Shown here piece after piece: positions 8,943 through 19,318 of a stretch of 64,000 bases of DNA. Source of the DNA: QZLE01 sp033852075 (GTDB lineage: Bacteria > Pseudomonadota > Gammaproteobacteria > QZLD01). The DNA lies in contig JAWSVC010000004.1 in the NCBI GenBank assembly GCA_033852075.1, positions 1 to 64,000 of the forward strand, written 5' to 3'. Position 1 is the first letter of the stretch. Each line of letters starts with the position of its first letter. The notes beneath the pieces are model-generated. The model saw only the letters and a list, made by a program, of their open reading frames with translations, ran no database searches and had not been told where the DNA came from. The position numbers were made by a program, and so were the translations under genes.

Positions 8943-11066
8943 ATGGTTTCTCAAGATAAACAAAAGGTAGAAACTTCAGGTGCAGGCAGACTACTGGGAT
9001 GGGTAGTTACTGTAATATTGATTATCGCAATGGCAGGTTCATTCTTTTACGTAAACCACTATGGTACCTACGATAGAGAATACATGAGTCACGCTGCTGC
9101 AATAAGGGTGCTCTCCCAACAAGTGGCCAAGAATGCGGCGGAAGCAGCCAATGGTAATATTGATGCATTTCATTTGTTGAGAAAAACTCAACAGCAGTTG
9201 CAAGGACACCTTGGTCTTCTTCAAAATGGAATAACCAGCGTTAAAGATATTCCTGCTGTCTTAATGGATGAAATAAAGGCAACCGAAGAAGAAACCGGTA
9301 AGAAGTTTGAATTAATAAAAATTCCTCCTTCAAAAGAATATGGAGCAGGGGTTAAAGAGGCGCTTGGTAATGTTGAAACGCCTTGGGCAAGTATGACCCA
9401 AAATATTGATGTAATATCAAAAAATAAAGAAGCGGTAATTGCAGCTAAAGAGCTTACCGAGAAAATGAAAAGCAGTGTCGCAAAGATTCACGTAGAAGTG
9501 GACGACCTGATTAAAAATTTACTTAAATCAGGAGCAAGTGCTTCTCAAATATATACAGCTAGTAAATTAGCGCTTGCTGCTGAGCAGATTCCAAAAAATA
9601 TGGTTGAAATGACAGCAAGTCAGATCGGAAATATCACCGCGTCTGAGCAACTGGAAAAGGCGATTGCTGAATTTAAAGATACTCTGGATTCTTTGCGTAG
9701 TGGATCAAACAGGGTAACTGATGGTGGTGCTCGTAGGAATCTGCGTGATATCAATAAGATCTTTTCTGGCAAAGATGGTATCGAAAATAAAATCACTGAG
9801 ATGCTAGCTAAGAAGCAAGATCTGTTTGTTGTTAGATCAAAGGCTGATGAAATCTTTATTAAGTCAGATCAGTTATTGGCTGCTAGTACCTGGTTGATTA
9901 ATGAGTATCGTAAGGCAGAATCAAACAGATTGGTTCAGGAATGGTATGGTTTGGCGTTTGGTGCAGCTACTCTGATTATGCTGTTCTTTATGGGAATCTA
10001 CTCGCGTCGTGAGTCGCAAAAAAGATTGGCGATTACTGAGGCGGAAAAGCGCATCGCTGATGAAGATGCAGAAAGAAATCAACAGGCAATTCTGGAACTG
10101 TTGGATGAAATCCAAGGCTTATCAGAGGGTGATTTAACCTCACATGCCTCAGTTGGGGAGGCGTTTACCGGCGCTATTGCTGACGCATTTAACTCTGCGA
10201 TTGATGCGCTAAGACAATTGGTAATGACTATCAATAATACATCGGTGCAAGTATCGTCGGCAGCGCAACAAGCGCAGGCAACAGCTATGCATCTGGCAGA
10301 AGCATCTGATCATCAGGCGCATCAGATTACCGCAGCTAGTGCCGCGATTAACGAGATGGCTGTATCTATTGATCAGGTATCGAAAAACTCAGAAGAATCT
10401 ACCAACGTTGCGCAAAAATCTGTGGATCTAGCACTAAAAGGTGCGGATATGGTTAGAAAGACCATCTCCAGTATGGATTCGATTCGTGAACAGATTCAGG
10501 AAACATCGAAGCGTATTAAACGTCTTGGTGAAAGTTCGCAGGAGATTGGAAATATCGTTGAGCTGATTAATGACATTGCTGACCAAACCAATATTCTTGC
10601 GCTAAACGCGTCTATCCAGGCAGCGATGGCTGGTGAATCTGGGCGTGGTTTTGCGGTTGTTGCGGATGAGGTGCAAAGGTTGGCGGAACGTTCATCTAAT
10701 GCAACCAAACAGATTGAGGCACTAGTTAAAACGATTCAAACCGATACTAACGAGGCAGTTATCTCGATGGAACAAAGTACCAGTGGTGTAGTAGCGGGTG
10801 CTAAGCAGGCTGAGACATCGGGTGAATCGTTACGTGAAATTGAAGGTGTATCTACTCATCTTGCGAATTTGATTCAAAACATTTCCGAGGCTGCACGTCA
10901 GCAGGCAAATGCAGCAGCAAATATTTCTGACACAATGAACGTAATTCAAGAGATTACATCACAGACATCTGCTGGAACCAATGAGACCGCAACCTCGATT
11001 GGTAATTTAGCAGATCTGGCGAATGATCTTAGAGGGTCTGTAGCGGGCTTCAAACTGCCTGAGTAA
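8943..11066 (+). CDS. pilJ: Methyl-accepting chemotaxis protein PilJ
   Basis: Inner-membrane receptor of the Pil-Chp array, which senses surface contact through the pilus. Transmembrane helices lie at about 17-37 and 334-353, enclosing a long, mostly helical periplasmic domain. A HAMP-like linker and coiled coil follow, then the signalling hairpin around 536-575 (DIADQTNILALNASIQAAMA, GRGFAVVADEVQRLAERS). An in-frame ATG lies at 8913, but GGAGGG with 9-nt spacing precedes the ATG at 8943, giving 707 residues. The gene lies between pilI and pilK, as in Pseudomonas. Confidence 0.94.
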   Translation: MVSQDKQKVETSGAGRLLGWVVTVILIIAMAGSFFYVNHYGTYDREYMSHAAAIRVLSQQVAKNAAEAANGNIDAFHLLRKTQQQLQGHLGLLQNGITSVKDIPAVLMDEIKATEEETGKKFELIKIPPSKEYGAGVKEALGNVETPWASMTQNIDVISKNKEAVIAAKELTEKMKSSVAKIHVEVDDLIKNLLKSGASASQIYTASKLALAAEQIPKNMVEMTASQIGNITASEQLEKAIAEFKDTLDSLRSGSNRVTDGGARRNLRDINKIFSGKDGIENKITEMLAKKQDLFVVRSKADEIFIKSDQLLAASTWLINEYRKAESNRLVQEWYGLAFGAATLIMLFFMGIYSRRESQKRLAITEAEKRIADEDAERNQQAILELLDEIQGLSEGDLTSHASVGEAFTGAIADAFNSAIDALRQLVMTINNTSVQVSSAAQQAQATAMHLAEASDHQAHQITAASAAINEMAVSIDQVSKNSEESTNVAQKSVDLALKGADMVRKTISSMDSIREQIQETSKRIKRLGESSQEIGNIVELINDIADQTNILALNASIQAAMAGESGRGFAVVADEVQRLAERSSNATKQIEALVKTIQTDTNEAVISMEQSTSGVVAGAKQAETSGESLREIEGVSTHLANLIQNISEAARQQANAAANISDTMNVIQEITSQTSAGTNETATSIGNLADLANDLRGSVAGFKLPE

Positions 11067-11079
11067 TATCGGAGTTGCC

Positions 11080-11961
11080 ATGGTTGCCGCCGATAGTTCT
11101 GTAATGAACGCTATATGGCCAGGGCTTGAACCACCACCTGAGATGGATGATAGTCACTTTGGCGAATGGACTGCGCTTCTAAAGGAGCGCACCGGTATGA
11201 GTTTGCCAAAAGAAAGAAAATCATTCCTTATCACTAGTCTAAATTTGCGGATGCGCGAGATAGGCTACAAGGACTATCAGACCTATTTTGATTATCTGCA
11301 GTCTGGAAAGGCAGGCAAGATTGAATGGGCTGCACTAGTAGATCGGTTAACCGTGCATGAAACCAGATTCTTTCGTGATCATCTGGCAATAGATTTTTTC
11401 CGAGATCAATGTTTGCCTGATCTGTTTTCACGCGGAAAGGAATCAATAGATATCTGGAGCGCTGGATGCTCAACAGGTGAAGAACCATATTCGCTAGCAA
11501 TGGAAGCAGATAAGTTTTTTGCAGAACAAGGGCGTGGATATTACGGAATAACTGCTACTGATATAAGCATGCTATCACTTGCAGTAGGGAAAAAAGGGAT
11601 CTATTCAGATCGCAAGATAAAAGGTGTTGCCCCTCTGATGATGGGTAAGTACATGAAGGTATTAGAAGATGGGCAATATCAGGTGGTAGAAGATCTACGT
11701 AACCGGGTATGTTTTGCTCATATGAATATTCTGGATGCAGGGAAATCTATGATCGGAGATATGGATATTATATTTTGCCAGAATCTTTTGATCTATTTTG
11801 ACCAGGAAAAAAGAACGGAGATATTGGGTGGAATGGTGTCACATCTAAAGCCGTTCGGCATATTGATCCTGGGTCCAGGAGAAGTGATAAATTGGCACGA
11901 CCCAAGGGTTGAAAGGATAAAAGGTACAAATGTACTGTCTTTTCAGCGTTTGGATGGATAA
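11080..11961 (+). CDS. pilK: CheR-type methyltransferase PilK
   Basis: S-adenosylmethionine-dependent methyltransferase expected to methylate glutamates of PilJ. It has the CheR helical N-domain, the HETRFFRD block at 93-100, the SAM-binding loop GCSTGEEPYS at 129-138, and Asp161 in the following TATDIS block. The product is 293 residues, normal for PilK. It starts 13 bp after pilJ and is followed by chpA. Its partner esterase is the ChpB protein downstream. Confidence 0.93.
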   Translation: MVAADSSVMNAIWPGLEPPPEMDDSHFGEWTALLKERTGMSLPKERKSFLITSLNLRMREIGYKDYQTYFDYLQSGKAGKIEWAALVDRLTVHETRFFRDHLAIDFFRDQCLPDLFSRGKESIDIWSAGCSTGEEPYSLAMEADKFFAEQGRGYYGITATDISMLSLAVGKKGIYSDRKIKGVAPLMMGKYMKVLEDGQYQVVEDLRNRVCFAHMNILDAGKSMIGDMDIIFCQNLLIYFDQEKRTEILGGMVSHLKPFGILILGPGEVINWHDPRVERIKGTNVLSFQRLDG

Positions 11962-11979
11962 AGCTGGGATGCGAAAAGC

Positions 11980-14900
11980 ATGAGTATGACAGAAGATATA
12001 GATCACAGTACCCTTAACTGGGTAAAGGGCGAACTTGACGAAACCTTGAAGCAGGCGGGTCAGGCATTAGAGTCCTTTACTAAAGATCCTAATGACCTGA
12101 CTCAGATGAGGTTTTGTGCCACATATCTGCATCAGGTTTATGCGATCTTACAGATGCTTGAGCTATACGGTGCTGGCATGCTGGCCGAAGAGATGGAGAA
12201 TACCTCCAGAGTATTGCTTGATGGCAAGATAGCCAAGAAGGACGAAGCATACGAGATCCTTATGGCATCAATTCTCCAGTTATCTGATTATTTAGAGAAG
12301 ATACAAGGTGGCCATCGTGATATCCCAATCTTGATCTTACCGCTTATGAATGATCTTCGTGCTATTCGCGGAGAAAACTTATTATCTGAAAATGCATTCT
12401 TTTCGCCAGCTATTGATATGGATGGTATAACTCCATTCTACATGTGTCCTGGTGAAGGTAATTTGGATGAAATAGCCAAAAAGGTGCGGCATACATTTCA
12501 GGTTGGCCTGCTTGGGGTTATTCGCGGTAAAGACCTGGAAAAATCGCTTAAGAGTTTGTTGTTAGTGTTAAAGAAACTGGCTTATGCCGCAAGTAATGAC
12601 AAGCTTGGGTTGTTATGGTGGGTTTCGGCAGGTTTTGTACAAACTATTTTGGGTGGAGGGTTAAAGCAAAGCACCACCATTAAGATGTTGCTTGGGCATA
12701 TAGATCGTCAGCTTAAAGCAGTTATTGAAAATGGAGAGCAGATTCTACAACAGGAACCTCCAAAGGATTTGATCAAAAACCTGTTGTTCTATATTGGGCG
12801 TACCGAAGTTAATCTTCCAATTATTGTAGAGATTCAGGAGCGTTTTGATCTGAAAACCTTGTTGATGGCAGAAAACGAGGTATCTGAGGCAAGAGATGGG
12901 ATTTCTGCACCGACTAACGAGATGCTGGAAACCGTATCCGCTGCTATAAAAGATGACCTGGACGCCGTAAAAGAAGGATTGGATCTATTTTTGCGTAACC
13001 GTCAGAGTGACCCAAGCAAGATAGAAGGTCTAGAAGAGATCCTGAATCGTACCGGTGATACCATGGGTATGATTGGCCTTGGGCAGCAGCGCAATATCGC
13101 AAAAGAAAAGGCTGCGGTTATAGGCAAAATTGCATCTGGTGAACTAAAAGTTTCCGAGCAAGAGTTGATGGATCTCGCAGGAGATCTGCTATTTATAGAA
13201 TACGCGTTGAATAACCTGTCAGCAAAAACCAGTAGCGGTCTTGCGCATGTTGAAGATTCAGAAGCAATCATGCCAGATTATGAATATGAGCTGGTATTTA
13301 TCTCGACCCTTGAAGAGGTTATTAATGATATAGCCTTAGTTAAAGAGGCTGTAGTTAATTTTGTTGGCACCAAAGACCATTCCAAACTTGATGGTGTTCC
13401 AGAGCTATTTTCCAGGATCACTGGTGCCTTACAGGTTATTGAACTTGGGAAATGTTCGTCTTTACTGGATTTGGCAGGCCAATATATTTCTCAGGAATTA
13501 CACTTCAAAAAGGTTATTCCATCAGAAGATGCAATTGATAAGTTAGCTGATGCTATCTCGAGTATTGAATATTATCTTGAAGGTTATGTTGATAAAAGTG
13601 GTGTAAGAGAAGAAGTTCTTGATCTTGCTATCTCCAGTCTGAAAGATCTTGGCTATTCATATATTGATCAAAATGTTGCGGATCATTCTATTCCTGGTGA
13701 TCAAGAATTGCCAAAAGAAGCCGAGATTTTTGGGTTTGAATCTGATGATTTGCACGAAGAGTTCATACAACCGGAGGTTGAAACAGCAGAGGAGCATAGC
13801 TCGGAAAACATCGATGAGTTTATCGATATTCGTGAAGATTTTGTAGAGCCTTTAGCGAATGAAGAGTCTTTAGCGAATGAAGAGCCATCAGCGAATGAAG
13901 AACCAGCTGTAGAGGTTGATGAATTTATAGAGATTAGAGAGGAAGAATCTCAAGCAGAGTCGGACTTTATTGATTTTGGTGAAGAACTGGAAATTCCAGG
14001 AGATATTTCGTTAGAGTCAGAAGAAACAGTTAGCGAATCTGAGCCAGAAAAAGAATCTCTTGAAGAAATACCTGAATTCTTAGAATTTGCAGCCGAGGAC
14101 GAAGCGGGGGAAATAGGTGCGGAAGAACAGGTTGCTGAAGATGAGTTTATCGATTTTGGAGCTGAACCAGAGCAGGAACAGGAAGAAATTGTAGAGTCAC
14201 AGGAAGAGGTAAAAGAAACGGGTGCGATTGCTGCAGCTAAGTTATTGGAGGAGCTGCCGGTATTAAGTGAAGATTCAGACCCAGAGATTCTTGAGATATT
14301 CCTGGAAGAGGCGCAAGAGCTTTACGAAGATCTACAGCAATCGATGCCTAAGTGGCTTGAAGATACTAAAAACACTGAACAGTTGGGCGATATTCGCAGA
14401 ACTTATCATACCTACAAAGGTAGTGGGCGTTTGGCAGGGGCTCCATTGATTGGAGAGTTTGCTTGGCATATTGAAAAGCTGTTGAATCAGGTTTTGGAAG
14501 ATAATATAGAACTTTCTGATAGGGTTTGTGATGTTTTACAGGAAGCTATGTCAGTACTGCCGGCATTGATTGCAAGGTTAAATGGCGAAGAGGCAGATAT
14601 TTTATCTGTTTATCATCTTGCCTGGAAGGCTGACGTGCTTGCAGATCCAGCACGCCACGCAGAGCTGGATCAGACCGTGGAAGAAGGGTCAGTGCCAGTT
14701 GTAGAGCAACCGGTAGAAGAAATTCCAGAAAAAGTATTTGAAGCAGAGTCCTCAGAGGAAGAAGCAGGAGAAGAGCCTTCAGCGGAAATTGAAGAGCCTT
14801 CAGCGGAAATTGAAGAGCCTTCAGCGGAAATTGAAGAGCCTTCATCAGAGATAGAATTGCTTTCAGAAGAAGAGGTTCCAGAAGAAGAATCTCAAGAGGA

Positions 14901-17900
14901 AGCTACTGAGGAGACGTTAGCAGAAGAACAAGAAGAAATTCGTCGTGATGCAGAAGGTAATATTTTAGTACCACGAATGGATCCTACCCTTTATACAATA
15001 TTCAGTAATGAGGTAGCTGATCATCTACAGGTGATCAAGGATTGCGTCTCTAAAACAGATGGTGAAATCTTGGTTACTGAAGAGATGGTAAGGGCAATGC
15101 ATACCCTTGCTGGTAGCGCGCGAATGGCTGCAGCTGAAGAAGTTGCTGAGGCAGGTGGTGCGCTAGATAAATTTATCCACAAGCTACAAGAACAACAAAC
15201 TGCGCTATGCCAAGATGATATACAGATTCTTGAGGAAGGCGTTTCCTATGTGGAAAAGTTAATAGATGCGGTTGGTGATGATCGCAAAGAGATGCCGGAT
15301 GGCAAGGATTACCTGCAGAAATTAGATGAACTACTTCATGGGTTTGATGCAGAGTCTGCTATGGATCAGCCTAAACCAGAGGCGATTGCAGCAGATGTTG
15401 ATCCAGATTTGGTACAGCTTTTTGTTGAAGAAGCAGATGATATTCTTGCGTTTTTAGAGACTACCGTTCATATCTGGGAAAGTGCTCCATATGATGGAAG
15501 TGTAGTTGCAGAGTTGCATCGATCGTTACATACACTCAAAGGCGGAGCTCGGTTGGCTAAATTTGATGGTATAGGAACCTTAAGTCATATACTGGAAACT
15601 ATATCCATAGATATTGCTGAGAAAAGAATAGCTGCTACACATCAAACCTTTGAGATTATTCACCAGGCATTTGATCGGTTGGTGAATATGGTAGCAATGG
15701 CCAAAGATGGTCTTAATGCTCCTCTTCCGGAAGATATAGTTGTTCGATTGGAAAATCTATCAGAAACCGGAGAGGCAAAGGTCGTCGAAGAAGTCGTAGT
15801 TCAACCAGAACAACAAGACATGGAACTGGTTGAGGTATTTCTGGAAGAAGGCGATGAAATTCTTGCAGCAGGGCAAGGGGTATTACAACGTTGGATTGAG
15901 ACTCCGGATAACATTGACCTGATTGTAGAGATGCAGCGAGCATTACACACACTTAAAGGTGGTGCGCGCATGGCAGGGTTCTGGGCAATCGGAAACCTGG
16001 GGCATGCATTAGAAACTCTTTTGATAGAAGTGTTGGAAGGAAGATTATCAACAAGCCCAGAATTTTTTGATGTACTGGAAAACTCTTATGATCGCTTGGG
16101 GGATATGCTTAATAATGCCAAGGCAGGAAAGAGTGTTGATGAGGCAGAAGATATTCTTAATATGCTTGAAGCTGTCAAGAAGGGTGAAAAAGTCGATATT
16201 CCTCTGCAGCAACAAAAGAGTGCTGTAGAAGCGGCTATTACTCAGGCGCTTGAAGAGCCAAGTGAGAAGGTGCAGGAACCTACAGAAGAGGTTCAACCGA
16301 AACCGGTTGCGCACAGTGAAGTGGTACGGGTTAAGGCCGACCTTCTTGATGACTTGGTAAATTATGCTGGTGAGATTAGTATCTATCGTGCTCGAACTGA
16401 ACAACAGGTGTCAGGGTTCAGATCACACCTGGAAGAGATGGATCAGACAGTCGTACGTTTGCGTGAACAGCTACGTAAGCTGGAGATAGAAACCGAGGCG
16501 CAGATATTGTTCCGTCACGAACGAGAAAGCGAATCTGTTAGTACTGAAGATTTTGACCCGCTTGAATTGGATAGATTCTCTCAGATTCAGCAGGTATCCA
16601 GAGCGATTGCAGAAACACTAAACGATATTAACAGTATTAGCGATTTTATGGATCTGCTTGCGCGTGATGCAGAGACGTTATTGCTGCAACAATCACGGGT
16701 AAATACTGAATTGCAGGAAGGTCTGGTTCATAGTCGCATGGTTCCGTTTTCTAATATGGTTCCTCGTATGCGTCGTGTGGTAAGGCAAACGTGTCAGGAA
16801 CTAAAAAAAGAGGCACAGATAAAAATTATCGGTGCACAGGGCGAGATGGATCGTACCGTGCTAGAACGTATTACTGCGCCTCTTGAGCATATGTTGCGTA
16901 ATGCAATAGCCCATGGTGTCGAAGATCCGGATACAAGAGTCAAATCAAATAAAGATCGTAGCGGAACCCTTTCGGTTACGTTGACCAGAGAAGGTCCGGA
17001 TATAGTTATTAAGGTTGCCGATGATGGCGGCGGTATTAACTATGAGGCAATTCGTGCAAAGGCTTTGACCTTAGGGTGGATGAAAGAGGACGATTATCTG
17101 TCGGATTCAGAAGTTGCGCAATTTATACTGGAAACTGGGTTTAGTACTGCAGAAGCAGTTACCCAGATCGCTGGTCGTGGTGTGGGAATGGATGTCGTTA
17201 ATAACGAGATCAAGCAGCTTGGTGGAACCCTGAATATACAATCAGAACAAGGAAAAGGTACTGAGTTTACTATCAGATTGCCATTTACCCTGGCTATCAA
17301 TCATGCCCTTCTGGTTAATGCAGCAGACGAAACCTATGCAATTCCGCTATCATCGATTGATGGAGTCGTGCGTTTGACTCATGAGCAGTTAAAAGAATTT
17401 TACAGCGACAAAGGGGCGTCAAGCTACGAATATGCAGGTCAGTTTTATCAGGTGATAAATATGGCTGCACTGCTTGGTATTGGAACCCCGTTATTACCTG
17501 GTGTGGGTAAGCGTGCTCCGGTAGTATTGGTTCAGACAGGTGAACATCGTTTTGCATTGCAGGTTGACGGCTTGCTTGGTAGTAGAGAGATCGTGGTTAA
17601 AGCTCTTGGTCCGCAGATAAGCTCAATACCAGGGGTTATGGGTGCAACCATTCTTGGAAATGGTAGTGTGGTACTGATTTTGGATATTGGATCTCTTTCC
17701 CGTATCAGTCTTTCTGGTGGTATAGAATCGTTGAAGGAAGTGAAAGAGTCAGAAGATGAAATAACCAGATTTACTGCAATGGTAGTTGATGATTCGATTA
17801 CGGTGCGTCGTGTTGGTGCAAGATTGCTTGAACGAAATGGTTTTGATGTACTAACAGCAAAAGATGGCGTAGATGCGATTACCGTATTGCAAGAAAGAGT

Positions 17901-18150
17901 TCCGGATATCATGTTATTAGATATCGAGATGCCACGAATGGATGGTTTTGAGCTGGCAACACACATGAAAAATGACGATAGGCTCAAAGATATTCCGATA
18001 ATTATGATCACCTCAAGAACTGGGGAAAAACATAGAGAAAGAGCCAAGCGTATTGGTGTGGAACATTATCTGGGTAAACCATACCAAGAGAATGAATTGC
18101 TGCAAAAAATATTAGAGTTATTGCGTATAACTCCGCATGAGGCGAAATAG
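11980..18150 (+). CDS. chpA: Chemosensory histidine kinase ChpA (multi-HPt, CheW, receiver)
   Basis: Central kinase of the Pil-Chp system, 2056 residues. The N-terminus holds degenerate HPt-like helical domains without a clear phospho-His. Four HPt modules with intact HT[LY][KA]G-type motifs follow, at His810, His1041, His1184 and His1323. After a dimerisation segment come the ATPase N-box (about 1635-1650, NAIAHGVEDP), G-boxes (DDGGG near 1681; GRGVGMDVV), a CheW-like domain (about 1771-1914) and a C-terminal receiver with Asp1981 (LLDIEMPRMDG). Acidic linkers of about 90-190 residues separate HPt blocks; one contains three copies of a 21-bp unit (14770-14832). It is shorter than the Pseudomonas protein. 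Confidence 0.95.
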   Translation: MSMTEDIDHSTLNWVKGELDETLKQAGQALESFTKDPNDLTQMRFCATYLHQVYAILQMLELYGAGMLAEEMENTSRVLLDGKIAKKDEAYEILMASILQLSDYLEKIQGGHRDIPILILPLMNDLRAIRGENLLSENAFFSPAIDMDGITPFYMCPGEGNLDEIAKKVRHTFQVGLLGVIRGKDLEKSLKSLLLVLKKLAYAASNDKLGLLWWVSAGFVQTILGGGLKQSTTIKMLLGHIDRQLKAVIENGEQILQQEPPKDLIKNLLFYIGRTEVNLPIIVEIQERFDLKTLLMAENEVSEARDGISAPTNEMLETVSAAIKDDLDAVKEGLDLFLRNRQSDPSKIEGLEEILNRTGDTMGMIGLGQQRNIAKEKAAVIGKIASGELKVSEQELMDLAGDLLFIEYALNNLSAKTSSGLAHVEDSEAIMPDYEYELVFISTLEEVINDIALVKEAVVNFVGTKDHSKLDGVPELFSRITGALQVIELGKCSSLLDLAGQYISQELHFKKVIPSEDAIDKLADAISSIEYYLEGYVDKSGVREEVLDLAISSLKDLGYSYIDQNVADHSIPGDQELPKEAEIFGFESDDLHEEFIQPEVETAEEHSSENIDEFIDIREDFVEPLANEESLANEEPSANEEPAVEVDEFIEIREEESQAESDFIDFGEELEIPGDISLESEETVSESEPEKESLEEIPEFLEFAAEDEAGEIGAEEQVAEDEFIDFGAEPEQEQEEIVESQEEVKETGAIAAAKLLEELPVLSEDSDPEILEIFLEEAQELYEDLQQSMPKWLEDTKNTEQLGDIRRTYHTYKGSGRLAGAPLIGEFAWHIEKLLNQVLEDNIELSDRVCDVLQEAMSVLPALIARLNGEEADILSVYHLAWKADVLADPARHAELDQTVEEGSVPVVEQPVEEIPEKVFEAESSEEEAGEEPSAEIEEPSAEIEEPSAEIEEPSSEIELLSEEEVPEEESQEEATEETLAEEQEEIRRDAEGNILVPRMDPTLYTIFSNEVADHLQVIKDCVSKTDGEILVTEEMVRAMHTLAGSARMAAAEEVAEAGGALDKFIHKLQEQQTALCQDDIQILEEGVSYVEKLIDAVGDDRKEMPDGKDYLQKLDELLHGFDAESAMDQPKPEAIAADVDPDLVQLFVEEADDILAFLETTVHIWESAPYDGSVVAELHRSLHTLKGGARLAKFDGIGTLSHILETISIDIAEKRIAATHQTFEIIHQAFDRLVNMVAMAKDGLNAPLPEDIVVRLENLSETGEAKVVEEVVVQPEQQDMELVEVFLEEGDEILAAGQGVLQRWIETPDNIDLIVEMQRALHTLKGGARMAGFWAIGNLGHALETLLIEVLEGRLSTSPEFFDVLENSYDRLGDMLNNAKAGKSVDEAEDILNMLEAVKKGEKVDIPLQQQKSAVEAAITQALEEPSEKVQEPTEEVQPKPVAHSEVVRVKADLLDDLVNYAGEISIYRARTEQQVSGFRSHLEEMDQTVVRLREQLRKLEIETEAQILFRHERESESVSTEDFDPLELDRFSQIQQVSRAIAETLNDINSISDFMDLLARDAETLLLQQSRVNTELQEGLVHSRMVPFSNMVPRMRRVVRQTCQELKKEAQIKIIGAQGEMDRTVLERITAPLEHMLRNAIAHGVEDPDTRVKSNKDRSGTLSVTLTREGPDIVIKVADDGGGINYEAIRAKALTLGWMKEDDYLSDSEVAQFILETGFSTAEAVTQIAGRGVGMDVVNNEIKQLGGTLNIQSEQGKGTEFTIRLPFTLAINHALLVNAADETYAIPLSSIDGVVRLTHEQLKEFYSDKGASSYEYAGQFYQVINMAALLGIGTPLLPGVGKRAPVVLVQTGEHRFALQVDGLLGSREIVVKALGPQISSIPGVMGATILGNGSVVLILDIGSLSRISLSGGIESLKEVKESEDEITRFTAMVVDDSITVRRVGARLLERNGFDVLTAKDGVDAITVLQERVPDIMLLDIEMPRMDGFELATHMKNDDRLKDIPIIMITSRTGEKHRERAKRIGVEHYLGKPYQENELLQKILELLRITPHEAK
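14770..14853 (+). repeat. 21-bp in-frame tandem repeat in chpA linker
   Basis: Three perfect copies of a 21-bp unit (GAAGAGCCTTCAGCGGAAATT starts it; first copy 14770-14790) and one degenerate copy encode EEPSAEI repeats in an acidic linker between HPt domains. A related looser repeat (ANEE(S/P)) lies at about 13855-13905. Because the unit is a multiple of three, copy-number changes would alter linker length without breaking the frame. Confidence 0.85.
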
Positions 18151-18152
18151 CA

Positions 18153-19202
18153 ATGAGGCTGTGTGAGTATGTAAGGGTACCTCACATTGTAATTGTAGGA
18201 ACTGAAGAGCGTTCTTATAAACCGCTTCAACAAGAACTGGAAGATAATGGTTTAGTAGTTGAGGCCGTGCTTGATCAGGAACGCTTTCTTGAGCAGATGC
18301 AAGATCAAGATGTTTTTGAAATCGATGCGATTTATCTGGATATTGATGAAAATAGCGACAAAGATGCAGAATTTATAGATATTGCATTTAAGCAGATTGA
18401 TATTCCTATGGTATTTTCGGACCAGCTTACCTGGCATAACTTTGCCAAGTGGGGAAGAAGGATAGCTATCAAGCTATTCAAGGCGATAAATAGTGATTTG
18501 GATCAGGAAAATGCTGAGGAAAAACGCCAGGAAATACAAGCTCAGGCAGATAAAACTCAAAAAGAAATCAAGCTACGTAAAAACCCTGCATTAGATTCAG
18601 ATCAGGTAGTTTGGGTGCTTGGAGCATCACTTGGTGGTCCAGAAGTGGTTAAGTGGTTTTTGGAGCATTTACAGCATATTCCTAAGGCTTGTTTTATTCT
18701 AGCGCAACATATTGGTGATGGTTTTACTGAGTTGTTAGCGTCACAGCTCAATCGCATATCAAATATGAAGGTTATCTCTGCAACATCAGGCACCAAGATT
18801 GAAAATGGTGTTGTTATTACTGTTCCGGTTGAAGACAGACTAATGATTCATCCTGATGGAGTTATTGCCTTGGCACCAGAGTCGAGGGAAAGTCTTTATA
18901 AACCATGCATCGATTTTGTTATGCAGGAAGTTGCTGAACGCTATGGAGAGAATTCAGGCGCAATAATATTTAGCGGAATGGGAGATGACGGATCGATTGG
19001 GTGTGCTGCCATAAAAGATTATGGGGGTACTATTTGGGCTCAGAATGCAGATACTTGTGCCATATCCAGCATGCCTGATTGTGCCAGGGCGACAGGAACG
19101 GTTAGTTATACTGGAAATCCGGAAGAGCTTGGGAAAAAATTGATTGAGACCTTAGGGGTATTTGAGCATTCCCCAGAACTGCCAGGAGCAGTTAACTCTT
19201 AA
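18153..19202 (+). CDS. chpB: CheB-type methylesterase ChpB
   Basis: Removes methyl groups from PilJ, opposing PilK. The C-terminal CheB esterase domain (about 150-340) has the triad Ser159 (GASLGGPE), His186 (LAQHIGDG) and Asp279 (SGMGDDGS). The N-terminal ~110 residues look like a receiver fold, but without the full acid pocket; IYLDIDE contains the nearest candidate acceptor. It starts 2 bp after the chpA stop. A repeat pair lies directly downstream, before chpC. Confidence 0.92.
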   Translation: MRLCEYVRVPHIVIVGTEERSYKPLQQELEDNGLVVEAVLDQERFLEQMQDQDVFEIDAIYLDIDENSDKDAEFIDIAFKQIDIPMVFSDQLTWHNFAKWGRRIAIKLFKAINSDLDQENAEEKRQEIQAQADKTQKEIKLRKNPALDSDQVVWVLGASLGGPEVVKWFLEHLQHIPKACFILAQHIGDGFTELLASQLNRISNMKVISATSGTKIENGVVITVPVEDRLMIHPDGVIALAPESRESLYKPCIDFVMQEVAERYGENSGAIIFSGMGDDGSIGCAAIKDYGGTIWAQNADTCAISSMPDCARATGTVSYTGNPEELGKKLIETLGVFEHSPELPGAVNS

Positions 19203-19209
19203 TAAAATT

Positions 19210-19297
19210 GTCATTCCCGGCGTGATCGGGAATCTCAAGATAACAAAGTATAAAGCATATTTGAAAGTGCGTCATACCGGCGAAGGCCGGTATCCAG
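19210..19297 (+). repeat. Two REP/dRS3-like palindromes between chpB and chpC
   Basis: The first palindrome (19210-19236) has arms GTCATTCCCG and CGGGAATCTC; the second (19271-19297) has GTCATACCGG and CCGGTATCCAG. Both belong to the family scattered through 25-33 kb. The second ends 21 nt before the chpC start codon, so an RNA hairpin would sit just upstream of the ribosome site. Confidence 0.85.
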
Positions 19298-19318
19298 AAA
19301 GAATTAGTGGAGAACAAC

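Noticed and set aside
14546..14845. Minus-strand ORF opposite the chpA acidic repeats
   Set aside because: Its leucine-rich repetitive product is the antisense shadow of the EEPSAEI repeat in chpA.
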